Source of the DNA: Algisphaera sp039180025
GTDB lineage: Bacteria; Planctomycetota; Phycisphaerae; Phycisphaerales; Phycisphaeraceae
DNA length: 64,000 nucleotides
Direction of reading: 5' to 3'
Assembly (NCBI GenBank): GCA_039180025.1
Contig: JBCDDZ010000003.1
Location: 57,057 to 121,056, forward strand
Shown: positions 36,593 to 46,426 of the stretch, piece by piece
Layout: every line of letters begins with the position of its first letter
Numbering within the stretch: position 1 is the first letter of the stretch
Position numbers and translations under genes: made by a program
The notes under the pieces: generated by a model
Seen by the model: the letters and a program-made list of their open reading frames with translations, nothing else
Databases searched by the model: none
What the model was told of the DNA's origin: nothing

Positions 36593-36621
36593 TGGGGCAG
36601 GGTGGGATTTTAACTACGGAT

Positions 36622-37260
36622 TCAGGGCCTCAAGATCCCGCGGGCTTCGAGCGCCGCGACGACCACGGCGGCGGAGTCTTCGAGCGATTGCTCGTGGGTC
36701 TTGAGATGGATCTCGGCGGCCCCGGGGGCGGGGGCCTCGAACGGGGCGCTGATGCCGGTGAAGCCTTTGATCTCGCCCTTGCGGGCCTTGGCGTAGAGCC
36801 CCTTGGGGTCGCGCTGCTCGGCGACCTCGACCGGCACGTCCACGAACGCCTCGAGAAAATCCAAGCCCCCGGAAGGGGGCTCGGCCGACGTGTGCAGGTC
36901 GCGGACGAGCTTGCGGGCGGCGCGGTACGGGCTCACGAAGCTGCACAGGCAGATCAGGCCGGAGTCCGCGAACAGCTTGGCGACTTCGCCGATGCGGCGG
37001 ATGTTTTCGTCGCGGTCTTCGGGCGAAAACCCCAGGTTCGAACACAGGCCGTGGCGGACGTTGTCGCCGTCGAGGCGGTAGACGTGCCGCCCCCGCTCCA
37101 CCAGCATCTTCTCCACGGCCACGGCGACGGTGGATTTGCCGCTGCCCGAGAGTCCGGTAAACCACACGGTTGCGCCCCGCTGGCCCAGATTGGCCCGCCG
37201 GGCTTCGGGGCTGACGCCGCCGGCGTGCCAGGTAATGTGGGAGGAGCGGGGCTCGGTCAT
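36622..37260 (-). CDS. cysC: Adenylylsulfate kinase (CysC)
   Basis: A 212-residue kinase that phosphorylates adenosine 5'-phosphosulfate at the 3' position to make PAPS, the activated sulfate used for reduction or for sulfation. Walker A is GLSGSGKST (about residues 36-44), followed by the family motif LDGDNVRHGL and FVSPYRAAR. The IKGFTGISAPFEAP segment near residue 165 is typical of CysC. It is a stand-alone form, without a fused sulfurylase. No cysN, cysD or cysH is adjacent; sulfated polysaccharide metabolism is common in marine planctomycetes, but that link is only inferred. Confidence 0.95.
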   Translation of the reverse strand: MTEPRSSHITWHAGGVSPEARRANLGQRGATVWFTGLSGSGKSTVAVAVEKMLVERGRHVYRLDGDNVRHGLCSNLGFSPEDRDENIRRIGEVAKLFADSGLICLCSFVSPYRAARKLVRDLHTSAEPPSGGLDFLEAFVDVPVEVAEQRDPKGLYAKARKGEIKGFTGISAPFEAPAPGAAEIHLKTHEQSLEDSAAVVVAALEARGILRP

Positions 37261-37435
37261 GGCGCGATCGTAACGGATCGGTGGGGGGGGTGCAATGTCG
37301 AAACCGGGGCGCGGGTGGTCTTTAGGGTGAGGAAATCGTGCCCGTCGGCCGATGATTACACCGCCGCTTCATCAACAGGACCTACAGTATCTGCAACGCT
37401 CCAAGGCGAGCGAGCTCGACCCAAGGAACCCCGAC

Positions 37436-37963
37436 ATGACCATCCTGCTGCCCGAAACCCTCGACGAGGTGATCCAGCCGATCTTCGAAACCCTGCCCCT
37501 CGAACGCGCGATGCGTCAATTGGTGGTGGACGGCCCCACGCCGCATCCCCGAGCCGCGGAGCAGGTCGCCGAGGCCGTCGCTCAACCCGCCCTGGCCGAG
37601 TGCCCGGAACTGGTCGCGGGGCTGTGGCTTTACATCGACGAGTTGGATCGGTCGCACGCGGTCAGCCAAGGCCTGGACACCCCCACCGGAGCCTACTGGC
37701 ACGCGATTATGCACCGCCGTGAGGGCGATTTTTCTAACGCACACTACTGGTTCCAACGCGCCGCGAAACACCCAGCCATGGAACAGATCGACCTGACCGG
37801 CGGCGGAGCCGGGTCCGGCACCGCGGTCGCCGCGTACGATCCCGACGCGCTAGTCCGCCAGGTTCAATCGGCCCACGAAAGCGGGGAAACCGACAACCCC
37901 GCGCTCGTCTCGGCCCAATGCAAGGAATGGAAAGCCCTCTTCCGCTGGTGCGTTAACCAATAG
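37436..37963 (+). CDS. Unknown soluble protein of 175 residues
   Basis: The ATG at 37436 is chosen because AAGGA lies 8 bases upstream; the frame is open to 37352. The protein has no signal peptide or helix. The centre has the phrase YWHAIMHRREGDFSNAHYWF (about residues 78-97), followed by a short Gly-rich loop and a C-terminal WKALFRWC. I recognise this block as common in uncharacterised bacterial proteins, but it has no known function. It stands alone between cysC (divergent) and the next gene. Confidence 0.75.
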   Translation: MTILLPETLDEVIQPIFETLPLERAMRQLVVDGPTPHPRAAEQVAEAVAQPALAECPELVAGLWLYIDELDRSHAVSQGLDTPTGAYWHAIMHRREGDFSNAHYWFQRAAKHPAMEQIDLTGGGAGSGTAVAAYDPDALVRQVQSAHESGETDNPALVSAQCKEWKALFRWCVNQ

Positions 37964-38163
37964 CCCTGGGCACCCGCCCGACCTCTTTTCAGACCGCTTT
38001 AGGAATAGGCGGTGGTTCGCCAGCCCCACCAACCTAGACCCATTCGGTCCCCCGGCCTTTGTGGGATCGGTCTATCCCCGCGCGGCCCGGGGTGCGGGCT
38101 CGAGGGGCGTTACGCGGAAACCATGCCAGCCAATTCGCCCGCGGCCGGGGGTATCATCAGTGG

Positions 38164-39063
38164 ATGCTGGCAGGCCTGTGGATGGTGGCGGTGTTGGGAC
38201 AGGCGGCGGCCGGGGCGTCGGCGGTCCCGAGCGTTGACGCGGACGCGGCATGGCCCCCGCCGCTCACCCCCGTGGAACAGGCCCGGCTCGACACCGCCGA
38301 CGACACCCGGCCCCCCGACGAGCCGGCGTGGTATGGGCTGCTCGGCCACGTTGCCCGCTGGCCCGACCCCGCAACGCTGAACCCGCTCCCCGACCCGACG
38401 GCCGTGCCCGACCCGACGCCTTGGGCCGAGCTGCTGAAAAACCCCGCCGCTCACCGCGGGGAACTCCGGCTGATCGAAGGGCGGTTCGCCGGCCGGTCGC
38501 GGCGGACCTCGGTCCTCCGGGCCGGGCCGTGGGGCGAGGCGCTGACCGAATGGGGCGTGGTGGTCCGCGACCCCGCGTCCGCCGCGGGCGACCCGGGGTC
38601 GGCCTGGGCATCGCTGCCGCCGGTCATCGTTTATCTCGTTGATCCCGAGGGCACGCTTTCGACCCCGCGGGCCGGGGCCCGCGTCCGGGTATGGGCCCGA
38701 TTTTACAAGCTCTGGCGTGATGCCGACGCCGCGGGGACCGCGACGACTTACCCCGTGTGGGTCGGCCGATCTCCCGAAGTGGTTGCCCCGCCCCCCGCCG
38801 TGCGGGCCGCCGGATGGATCGTCCCCGCGGTGGTCGGGCTCGCCGCGGTGCTCGCCGCGGTGCTGCTCCTGCGTCGTCGGCTGTTGCCGCCCCGGGTTAC
38901 TCGAACACGTCGGCCGCGTATGGCCCGCGACCCCGAGCCGTGGTCCCCCGCCGATCCCCCGCTGCCCGCCGACCCGGCCGAGGCGCTGGGTGCCCTGCAC
39001 CGCTCGTCCCGCCCTCCCGAGGCCCCGGCTTCGGGTGACCCCCCGCCCCGCTCCGGGGTTTAG
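38164..39063 (+). CDS. Exported single-span membrane protein, unknown function
   Basis: A 299-residue protein. Start at the ATG at 38164, which begins a clear signal peptide (MLAGLWMVAVLGQAAAGASA). The mature part is Pro/Asp-rich, with a central ~100-residue domain (GELRLIEGRFAGRS to VWVGRSPE) reminiscent of small beta domains, then one C-terminal helix (AGWIVPAVVGLAAVLAAVLLL) and a basic Arg/Pro-rich tail. The topology is probably outside for the domain and inside for the tail. It precedes aroB by 47 bases. Confidence 0.8.
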   Translation: MLAGLWMVAVLGQAAAGASAVPSVDADAAWPPPLTPVEQARLDTADDTRPPDEPAWYGLLGHVARWPDPATLNPLPDPTAVPDPTPWAELLKNPAAHRGELRLIEGRFAGRSRRTSVLRAGPWGEALTEWGVVVRDPASAAGDPGSAWASLPPVIVYLVDPEGTLSTPRAGARVRVWARFYKLWRDADAAGTATTYPVWVGRSPEVVAPPPAVRAAGWIVPAVVGLAAVLAAVLLLRRRLLPPRVTRTRRPRMARDPEPWSPADPPLPADPAEALGALHRSSRPPEAPASGDPPPRSGV

Positions 39064-39110
39064 CCCCCGGCGGTCCCGCGTGGGTCGCGCATCCACGATA
39101 TCTTCCACCC

Positions 39111-40205
39111 ATGCCCACCGTTGACCTGCAACTCCCTTACCACCGATACGACGTGCGGATCGAGCCCGGCGGCCTCGCTCATCTGGGCGAGCACGTCCGC
39201 GACGCCATCCCCTCGGCCGACCGCGCGATCCTCGTGACCGACGAAGGCGTCGAGCCCCACTACGCCCGGCCCGCGGCGAAAGCGCTCGAGGCGGCCGGCA
39301 TCGATACCGCTGTCGCCGTGATCCCCGTGTCCGAAAAAAAGAAGACCCTCGGCACGGTCCGCACGCTCTACGACCTGATGCTCGACCACCACCTCGAACG
39401 CGGGCACGCGCTGGTGACCCTCGGCGGGGGCATCTGCGGCGACGTCGCGGGGTTCGCCGCCGCCACCTATCTCCGCGGCATCCCGTTCGTGCAATGCCCC
39501 ACCTCGCTGCTGGCCATGGTCGACGCCTCGGTCGGGGGCAAGACCGGGGTCAATGTACCCCAGGGCAAAAACCTCATCGGCGCGTTCCACCAGCCCGCCC
39601 GGGTTGTGATCGATCCGGAGGTGCTGGCCACGCTGTCCGCGCGCGAGCGGCGCTGCGGCTTGGCCGAGTGCCTGAAACACGGGGTCATCCGCGACGCGTC
39701 GTTGTTCCGCTGGATCGTCGATCGGCGGGACGACCTGGCCGGCCTCGCCCCGGAGGTGATGGTGGAACTGGTGCAGCGCAACGTGCAGATCAAGGCGGAC
39801 GTGGTGATGGCCGACGAACGCGAGGCCGGCGAGCGGGCGCACCTGAACCTCGGGCACACCTTCGCCCACGCAATCGAAGCGACCTCCCGGTTCGGGACGA
39901 CGTACAAGCACGGCGAGGCGGTCGCGTTGGGCATGGTCGCCGCGGCGGCGTTCGCGGTGAACCGTGGCTTATGCCCCGCGTCGGTTCGGGACGAGATCAT
40001 CGAGGGCTGCGCGGCGGTGGGCCTGCCGACCGTGGCCCAGGTGCTCGCCCCGGATCCCATCCTGCTGCGGGCGATGATGCTCGACAAGAAAGTCCGCGAC
40101 GGCCGGCTGCGCTTGGTGCTGCCCACCGCGCTGGGCCGGGCCGTCATCGTTGACGACGCGACGCCCGAAGAGGTCGTTGCGGCGTGGAAGGCGGTACGGC
40201 CCTAG
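39111..40205 (+). CDS. aroB: 3-dehydroquinate synthase (AroB)
   Basis: A 364-residue enzyme, the second step of the shikimate pathway: it turns DAHP into 3-dehydroquinate using NAD and a divalent metal. The NAD-binding motif GGGICGDVAGFAAATYLRG and the DASVGGKTGVN block (about residues 138-148) are present. The metal ligands sit in LAECLKHG, NLGHTFAHAIE and YKHGEAVALGM. Length and motif order are those of a complete enzyme. It converges on a HEAT-repeat lipoprotein gene across a 68-base gap. No other aromatic pathway gene is adjacent. Confidence 0.97.
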   Translation: MPTVDLQLPYHRYDVRIEPGGLAHLGEHVRDAIPSADRAILVTDEGVEPHYARPAAKALEAAGIDTAVAVIPVSEKKKTLGTVRTLYDLMLDHHLERGHALVTLGGGICGDVAGFAAATYLRGIPFVQCPTSLLAMVDASVGGKTGVNVPQGKNLIGAFHQPARVVIDPEVLATLSARERRCGLAECLKHGVIRDASLFRWIVDRRDDLAGLAPEVMVELVQRNVQIKADVVMADEREAGERAHLNLGHTFAHAIEATSRFGTTYKHGEAVALGMVAAAAFAVNRGLCPASVRDEIIEGCAAVGLPTVAQVLAPDPILLRAMMLDKKVRDGRLRLVLPTALGRAVIVDDATPEEVVAAWKAVRP

Positions 40206-40273
40206 CCCGGCGGGCGACGGACCCGAGCCCGACGACGCTACCGCACCCAACGCCTCGGCCGGCAATCGGCGGG

Positions 40274-41311
40274 TCAGCGGTCCAGGGCTTCGAGCACCGC
40301 CGCCGCCGCCGCGAGGCGGACCCGCGGCTCGGGGTCACGCATCAGCTCCGCCAGCCGCCGCGCCGCCGCCGGTTGCGGGTACGCTTGGCCCAGCGCAAAC
40401 GCCGCCTGCGACCGCACCGTGGCCAGCTCCAGCAGGGAAGCTTCGAGCATCACCGGGAGCCCCTCGCGTGACCCGAGCCGGGCCAGCGATTCCGCCGCGG
40501 CCAGCCGGAGTTCCACCGGGTCTTTCGGGAGGAACGTCACGAAGTTGCCTTCCATCGACCGGTCCATGGCCCGACCGAGCATCAGCACCGCGAGCACGCG
40601 GACTTCGTTCTGGTTCGAGTACGCCGCCACCCGCAGGGGCTTGAGGCTCGCCTCTTCGCCGAGGTTCAAGAGTGCTTCGTAGATCTGGAGCCGGACCAGT
40701 TCCCGCTGCACGGGTTCGCTGCGTTCCATGGGCGCCTTCGCCGCGTCGCGGAGCACGGGGATCGCCGAGCGCTCGCCGGCGAGCCCCAGCAGTAACGCCG
40801 CGTTGGCCCGCTGACGCTCGTCACGGTCCCACAGCATCTCCGCCAGCGGCGACAGGTCGACGTCCACCCCGTTGCGGTGCGCCGCGTACAGCGCCGCGGC
40901 CCGGACGTATCCCGGCTGCGACGGGTCGTTCGAGATCCGTTGGGCGCGGAACGCCAGCGACTCGAGCGGCAGCCGGCCGGTCGTGACCAGGGCCGCGAAA
41001 CGCACCGCGGGGTTCTCGTCTTCGAGCGCGAGCTGTACGATCGGCAGCGCCCGGTCCGGCAGCGACTTGGCCCCCTCCACCGCGTGCATCCGCAGCAGCG
41101 CTTGGTTGGACCGCGATCCGGTCAGGATCGTCTGGACCGCCTGCTGCCGCAGTTCTTCGGCCTCCACCCCAGGAAGCGGTGTTTGCGTGGTCCGGGCTTC
41201 GGTGCTTGGAATTGGGCTGACCGGACCATCGTTAGAAGTTGATGCGCACCCCGCCACCGCCCCGAGATAGCCGCCGATCGTCCCGATCAATAAAACAATC
41301 CTGATGTTCAT
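40274..41311 (-). CDS. HEAT-repeat lipoprotein
   Basis: A 345-residue protein with a lipoprotein signal (VLLIGTIGGYLGAVAGCAS, Cys near residue 22), a Ser/Thr/Pro linker, and then about seven HEAT-type helical pairs (for example EDENPAVRFAALVTTGRL and RQRANAALLLGLAGER). HEAT repeats bind other proteins; no enzyme motif is seen. It should be anchored in the outer or inner membrane on the periplasmic side. The start overlaps no other gene and diverges from the TrhA gene. Confidence 0.88.
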   Translation of the reverse strand: MNIRIVLLIGTIGGYLGAVAGCASTSNDGPVSPIPSTEARTTQTPLPGVEAEELRQQAVQTILTGSRSNQALLRMHAVEGAKSLPDRALPIVQLALEDENPAVRFAALVTTGRLPLESLAFRAQRISNDPSQPGYVRAAALYAAHRNGVDVDLSPLAEMLWDRDERQRANAALLLGLAGERSAIPVLRDAAKAPMERSEPVQRELVRLQIYEALLNLGEEASLKPLRVAAYSNQNEVRVLAVLMLGRAMDRSMEGNFVTFLPKDPVELRLAAAESLARLGSREGLPVMLEASLLELATVRSQAAFALGQAYPQPAAARRLAELMRDPEPRVRLAAAAAVLEALDR

Positions 41312-41468
41312 GTGGAGTATTATCGCGTCTCGGGCTGTTTCTGCCCAGCGTCCCCCCCCCGCACAGCAGAGGGGACGCGTCCGGGGAGCGGCAGGGGGCT
41401 TATTTCAAGGGCACAACCGCTACAATGCCGAAGTATTTTGTGGAGCGCGGTGCTCGACCCGTTTTTTT

Positions 41469-42161
41469 TTGTTTCTGGCGACCTTTCTTCTGGACCTGCC
41501 GCCGTTGCGTAGCCCCCAAGCCATCTCCGAGCCCACGGTCGGCGAAGAGCGTGCGAACGTCATTACCCACGGCGTGGGGGCGGTCGCCGCGGTGGCCGCG
41601 GCGTCGCTGCTGATCGTGCTGGCGAGCCTTGCCGGCGAGCCTCGTCAGATCGTGACGCTCAGCGTGTTCGGCGCGGCGCTGACGGCGGTGTACCTGATTT
41701 CGAGCTTCTACCACGCGGCGCGTCGGCCGGGGCTCAAGCGTTTGCTGCGCAAGCTCGACCACGGCGCGATCTTCCTGCTGATTGCCGGGACTTATACGCC
41801 GCTGATGCTGGTGACCCTCGGGGGCGGCTGGGGGTGGAGTTTGTTCGGGGTGGTCTGGGGTCTGGCCGTGGTGGGGTTGATACTCAAGCTGGTCTGCTTC
41901 GACCGCTTCGGGTGGGCGCAGCTCGGGCTGAAGCTGGGCATGGGCTGGCTGATTTTTATCGCGTTGGGGCCGGTGGTGGCCGCGTTTTCGACGCCCGGCC
42001 TGTGCTGGGTCGCCGCCGGGGGGGCGGCGTACACGTTGGGGGTTGGCTTCTTTTTGTGGGAGAGGCTCCGATACAACCACGCAGTGTGGCATCTCTGGGT
42101 CATCGCCGGCAGCGCCTGCCACGTGATGGCGATGGTCACGGATGTGTTGCCCGCGTCTTGA
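41469..42161 (+). CDS. TrhA/hemolysin III family membrane protein
   Basis: A 7-helix PAQR-like membrane protein of about 230 residues. It shows GEERANVITHGVGAV near the start, SSFYHAAR with the Ser and His ligands, LDHGAIFLLIAGTYTP with the Asp, and the terminal HLWVIAGSACH (H-x3-spaced His) that completes the zinc site. TrhA affects membrane fluidity and energetics. The start is uncertain: there is no ATG close to the domain, and the TTG at 41469 or at 41505 are the candidates. The frame is open to 41304. A run of nine T precedes the chosen start. Confidence 0.88.
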   Translation: MFLATFLLDLPPLRSPQAISEPTVGEERANVITHGVGAVAAVAAASLLIVLASLAGEPRQIVTLSVFGAALTAVYLISSFYHAARRPGLKRLLRKLDHGAIFLLIAGTYTPLMLVTLGGGWGWSLFGVVWGLAVVGLILKLVCFDRFGWAQLGLKLGMGWLIFIALGPVVAAFSTPGLCWVAAGGAAYTLGVGFFLWERLRYNHAVWHLWVIAGSACHVMAMVTDVLPAS

Positions 42162-42342
42162 GGCGCGGATGGCTCGGACAAGGCTTGGATGGCCTGGGGT
42201 CTTTCGTGATCGACCCGAGAGGTTCGCGGTGGCTGGATAGGGCGCGGCCTCAACCGGTCTTGCCCCGAGCGTCCGCGGCTGGCGACGCGGCGTGCCGGAT
42301 CTGAAGAAAGCGGTGGTTAAGCAGAAATAGCTCGGCCGGGGT

Positions 42343-45300
42343 TCAGTCCACCGCGGCGCTCATGTCGTTGAGCCGGGAACGCCAAAGCGGGTTCCCGGGA
42401 TCGAGTTCGATCGCCCGGTCGATGGCCTCGCGGGCTCGGGCGGGCTGCCCGGCTTTGAGCAGCACGTGGGCCAGGGTGTCGAGGTAGTTGGGGTCCAGCG
42501 GGTCCAGCGCGACCGCCCGACGGGCCAACGCTTCGGCTTCCTCGAGGCTGCCGCCGTGGTCGGCGAGCACCATGGCGAGGTTATTGCGGGGCCCCGGGGC
42601 GTCGGCATCGCCGGCGATCGCTCGGCGGTAGTAGCGCTCGGCGTCCTCGGGGTGGCCGTCGAGTTCACTGATTTTGCCGACGAAGAACAGCAGGCCCGGG
42701 CCGGCGTCGTCGCGCTGCGCGAGGGTTCGGGCGCGGTCCGCGCCGCGCTGCGTGAACGGCCGGAAGCTGTCGCGTTGGCCGACCGCCCACCACGCCTGGG
42801 CCAGCGCTTCGTGTTCGCCGCGCGACGCTTGGGGGATGTCGTCTTCGACGCGTTCTAGCCACCGGCCGGCTTCGCGCGTGCCCGGGACGCTGGTGACGGC
42901 CGCGTCCATCCAGGTCAGCCGCCACGCCACGCCGCGGCTGAGTTGGGGCTCGAGAAGCGATTTGGCCTGGGCGGTGCGGCCGCTGCCGGCGTAGGCCAGC
43001 GCGAGTTCCATGGCGGCTTCGGGTCGGGCGGTGGGCTCGGCGGTCAGCGCGGTCTGATGGGCATCGAGGGCGGAGAGCGCTTCGCCCGGGCGGCCGAGCA
43101 TGCGGTAGGCCCGCGCGGTCAGCGTGTCGGCGGCGAGGGGGTCGCCACCCGAGAGTCGTCCGGACCATGCTTCGGCGGCCCCCAGTGCTTCACGCCATCG
43201 GCCGGCGGCGGCGTAGGCCTGGGCGGCGACCTGGGCGGCCGCGGCGGAGCGTTCGAAACGCTGCATCGTTTGGGCGGCGCGGGTGAGGGCGGGCTCCACC
43301 CGGCCGACGCCGAGTTCCGCGGCGACGGCGAGCCCCTGAGCCGCTTCGAAACCGGGCGTGTCGTCCGCCAGCGCGACCAAGCGGTCCGCACGGGCGGGGC
43401 TGCCGGGCTGGGTTTCGTCGAGGACGCGGAGTGCGGCGGCGGCGGCGTCCCGGTGGGCGGGGTCGAGCAGCAGCGCGAGGGCAAGGGCGGGGCCGCCGGG
43501 GTGATTGAGTTGACGCTCGATCAGCGTGGCCTGCGCGGCCACCGCGGCGAGGCCGGGGTCGTCGGTCAGGGTTTGGCGGCCCTGCTGCGCGGCGGCGACG
43601 GCCTGGCTGGGCCGGCCGGTGCGGAGGCGGTAGCCCACCAGGCGGGACCATGCCGCGGGGTCCTGGGGGTTGGCTTGCGCGGCGGCGAGCAGCAGGGCGT
43701 CGGCTTCTTCGGTGCTCCCGTGGCGGGCGGCATGGTCGGCGCGGGCGGTTTTGCGCTGGGCGTCGGTGAGGTCCAGGGTTTCGAGCAGGCCCAGGGTGCG
43801 ATCGGCCAGGTCGGCCCGCCCGGAGCGGGTGTAGAGGTCCGCGGCGAAGGCCACGGACTCGGCGGTGGGCTCGGCGAGCAGCCGGTCGAGCAGGGCCACG
43901 GCCTGCGGGATACGCCGCGTGCGCTGGTAGAGCTGGGCGAGGGAGAAGAGGTCGCGGGCCGAGGCGATGCCGCGGGATTCGAGCTTGACCAAGGCGTCGG
44001 CGGCGTCGGCGTACCGGCCTTCTTCGATCAGGAGCTGGGCGGCGCGGCGGAGGGTGTGGGCCGAGGCACGGGGCAGGGCGGTGGCGGTGCGGGCGGTTTC
44101 GAGGGCGGTGTCGCGTGACCCGGCGTCTCGCTGGGCGTAAGCCAGGGCGACGCGGGCGCGGGCGCTGCGGGGCGACTGGGTGACCGCCTGCTGGGCGAGG
44201 GCGGTGGCCAGACGCGGCCGGCCCATCAGCCGCTGGCTCTCCGAGCGCAGGAGCAGCGCGTCCAGGGCGTCGGGGTCGAGGGTCAGCGCGGCTTCGAGCA
44301 GCGGATCGGCTTGCGGCGCGGCGGCCACGGGGTCGTCGGACGACAACAGCCACCGGGCCCGCGCAACACGCCAGGTGGGGTCTTGCTGGCCGGCGAGGTT
44401 TTGGATCCGGGAGATGGTCTGGTCGATCAGGTCGCGGTCGCTCCAGCCGGCCCCGCTGGCCAGGACGCCGCGTTGGACGTCGAGGTTTTCCGGCCAGGCG
44501 GTGGCGACGGCGGCCCAGGCGGCCGCGGCGTCGGGGTCGCCGAGGCGTTCGAGCAGGATGGCGTGGTTGATGTCCCAGGCGGGGTCGGGTTCGGCGGGGC
44601 GGGCGTTATGGAAGAGGGCGAGCGCGGCGTCGGGGTCGCCGGCCTGGGCGAGCCGGGTCGCCCGGAGCATGGTGATGGGCAGGGTTTGGCCGAAGCGTTG
44701 GGCGTAAGCGTCCTGGATCGCGGCGGCGGCGAGGTCCTGCCGCTGAACGACACGCAGCAGCGAGAGCAGCCCGGCTTCCGTGAGGGGCGGGTCGAGGTCC
44801 AGGGCCCGCTCGACGGCCCGTTCCGCGGCGGAGCGGTCGCCCTGGGCCTGGAGCAGGTCGATCTGCATGACGAGGGTGCGCGGCTCGCCGGGGCGGGCGG
44901 CTTGGATCTCGCCGATGAGCTGGAGGGCGCGGTCGCGCTGTTCGGGGGTGAGTTTGAGCGGTTCGTGCGAGAGGGCGGCGGCGAGCTGGATGCGGCCGAC
45001 GAGGCTTTCGGGGCGGCGGCGGATGCCGGCGACGGCGTAGCGGGTGGCGGCCGCGGCGTCGCCGCGGGCCAACTCGAGGGCCGAGAGTTCGAAGCAGGGC
45101 TCGGCCCAGGCGGGACGCCGGCCCAGGGCGTCGGTGTAGCGGCGGATGGCCGCGTCGGTCTGGTCGGTCTGGACGAGGGCCTGGGCGACAAGGACATCGA
45201 GGTAGGCGTCGGCGACACGGACGGTGTCGGCCTGACGGCCGGCTTCGACGAGGGCGTCGGCGGTGACGTCGGGCAGGGCGGCGACGCGGAGCAGTTCGGC

Positions 45301-46365
45301 CACGGCGGCGGCTTGGACGCCGGGCTCCTGGGCGATCACGGCGGCCGTGCGGGCCGCGGCGTCGCGGTCGCCCTGCCGCAGGTGTGCGAGGGTGGCGAGG
45401 ATGTTTTGCCAGCGGGGACGCTCGGCCGGCTCGTTAAGCAGCGTGAGCGCGAGGTCCGGTTTGTTTTTCTCGAAGCGGCGGCGGATCAGCTCGTCGCGCG
45501 GGAACGCGGGGTGCTCCTGGGCGTAGAGTTTTTCGAGGGTGGCGTAGGACGCGGAGAACCGGCCGGCGGCGTCGAGCAGCTCGATCCATTGGTCCAGGTC
45601 TTCCCGGGTTTCGAGGGTGTAGAGCGCGTCGTCGGCGAGCAGCTCGGCGGCGGCCTCGGGGCCACGGGTCAGGAGCAGGGCGTGGGCCTGGACGAGGGTG
45701 AAGACCGGGTCGCCGGGGTGGGCTTCTTGGAGCGCGGCGGCGCGGCTGAGCAGGGCGGTGTCGTTCTGGTTAAGCCCCTGCATAAGCGTAAGGGCCTGGC
45801 GCTGCATGGTGAGGTCACGCGGGGTGTTCTCGAGGTGGCGGAGGGTGGCCTGGAGGGCCTGATCGAGGCGGCCGGTGCCGGGTAAGAAGACGGCACGGGC
45901 ACGGAGCAGTTCGGCGTCGTCGGGCGCGGTGCGCAGGAGGCGGTCGGCGAGCTTGACGCCCTCGGCGTCGACGCCCTGGGGGTTGTCGAGGAGCAGGCTG
46001 AGCAGGGCGCGGGAGGCGGGCTCGTGGGACGGGTCGATACGCAGCGCCTGGCGGAGCCGGCCGACCGCGGTCACCAAGTCGGTGTCGTTGCGGGCGAGTT
46101 GGCGGTGGGCGTCGCCCAGGGCGAAGAGGGCCTGGACATCCTGGTCGTGCTGCGCGACGTAGTCGTCGAGGGGGGTGATCGCCGCGGCGTAGTCGCCGGC
46201 CTGGTAGGCGGTCATCCCGGTTTGGCGGAGGTCGTCGGCGGTGGGGCCGGCGTCGCCGCGGACCACGAGGTAGCGGGCGGTGACCCCGCCGGCGATCAGG
46301 AGGAAGATTCCGCCCAGCAGGGCGAGGCGTTGGCGTCGTCGTCGGCGGCGGGCAGAAAGGCTCAT
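42343..46365 (-). CDS. Large membrane-anchored TPR protein of the exosortase operon
   Basis: A 1340-residue protein. The Arg-rich start and one helix (LALLGGIFLLIAGGVTARYLVV, about residues 13-34) anchor it with the rest outside. It is almost wholly built of TPR-like repeats, typical phrases being GMTAYQAGDYAAAITPL and NLAMVLADHGGSLEEAEALARRAVAL. The start is the ATG at 46365, with GGAG upstream. It is the last gene of a leftward set: exosortase, EpsI-like, TPR, with a 61-base gap to the EpsI-like gene. TPR proteins of this kind accompany PEP-CTERM/exosortase loci and may help assemble exported polysaccharide or sorted proteins; this is inferred from context. Confidence 0.9.
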   Translation of the reverse strand: MSLSARRRRRRQRLALLGGIFLLIAGGVTARYLVVRGDAGPTADDLRQTGMTAYQAGDYAAAITPLDDYVAQHDQDVQALFALGDAHRQLARNDTDLVTAVGRLRQALRIDPSHEPASRALLSLLLDNPQGVDAEGVKLADRLLRTAPDDAELLRARAVFLPGTGRLDQALQATLRHLENTPRDLTMQRQALTLMQGLNQNDTALLSRAAALQEAHPGDPVFTLVQAHALLLTRGPEAAAELLADDALYTLETREDLDQWIELLDAAGRFSASYATLEKLYAQEHPAFPRDELIRRRFEKNKPDLALTLLNEPAERPRWQNILATLAHLRQGDRDAAARTAAVIAQEPGVQAAAVAELLRVAALPDVTADALVEAGRQADTVRVADAYLDVLVAQALVQTDQTDAAIRRYTDALGRRPAWAEPCFELSALELARGDAAAATRYAVAGIRRRPESLVGRIQLAAALSHEPLKLTPEQRDRALQLIGEIQAARPGEPRTLVMQIDLLQAQGDRSAAERAVERALDLDPPLTEAGLLSLLRVVQRQDLAAAAIQDAYAQRFGQTLPITMLRATRLAQAGDPDAALALFHNARPAEPDPAWDINHAILLERLGDPDAAAAWAAVATAWPENLDVQRGVLASGAGWSDRDLIDQTISRIQNLAGQQDPTWRVARARWLLSSDDPVAAAPQADPLLEAALTLDPDALDALLLRSESQRLMGRPRLATALAQQAVTQSPRSARARVALAYAQRDAGSRDTALETARTATALPRASAHTLRRAAQLLIEEGRYADAADALVKLESRGIASARDLFSLAQLYQRTRRIPQAVALLDRLLAEPTAESVAFAADLYTRSGRADLADRTLGLLETLDLTDAQRKTARADHAARHGSTEEADALLLAAAQANPQDPAAWSRLVGYRLRTGRPSQAVAAAQQGRQTLTDDPGLAAVAAQATLIERQLNHPGGPALALALLLDPAHRDAAAAALRVLDETQPGSPARADRLVALADDTPGFEAAQGLAVAAELGVGRVEPALTRAAQTMQRFERSAAAAQVAAQAYAAAGRWREALGAAEAWSGRLSGGDPLAADTLTARAYRMLGRPGEALSALDAHQTALTAEPTARPEAAMELALAYAGSGRTAQAKSLLEPQLSRGVAWRLTWMDAAVTSVPGTREAGRWLERVEDDIPQASRGEHEALAQAWWAVGQRDSFRPFTQRGADRARTLAQRDDAGPGLLFFVGKISELDGHPEDAERYYRRAIAGDADAPGPRNNLAMVLADHGGSLEEAEALARRAVALDPLDPNYLDTLAHVLLKAGQPARAREAIDRAIELDPGNPLWRSRLNDMSAAVD

Positions 46366-46426
46366 GGACAATAGACTCCGGAGGCTTGGCGTCGGCCCGG
46401 CGGTGGACCGGGTGCGCAAGAGGGGA

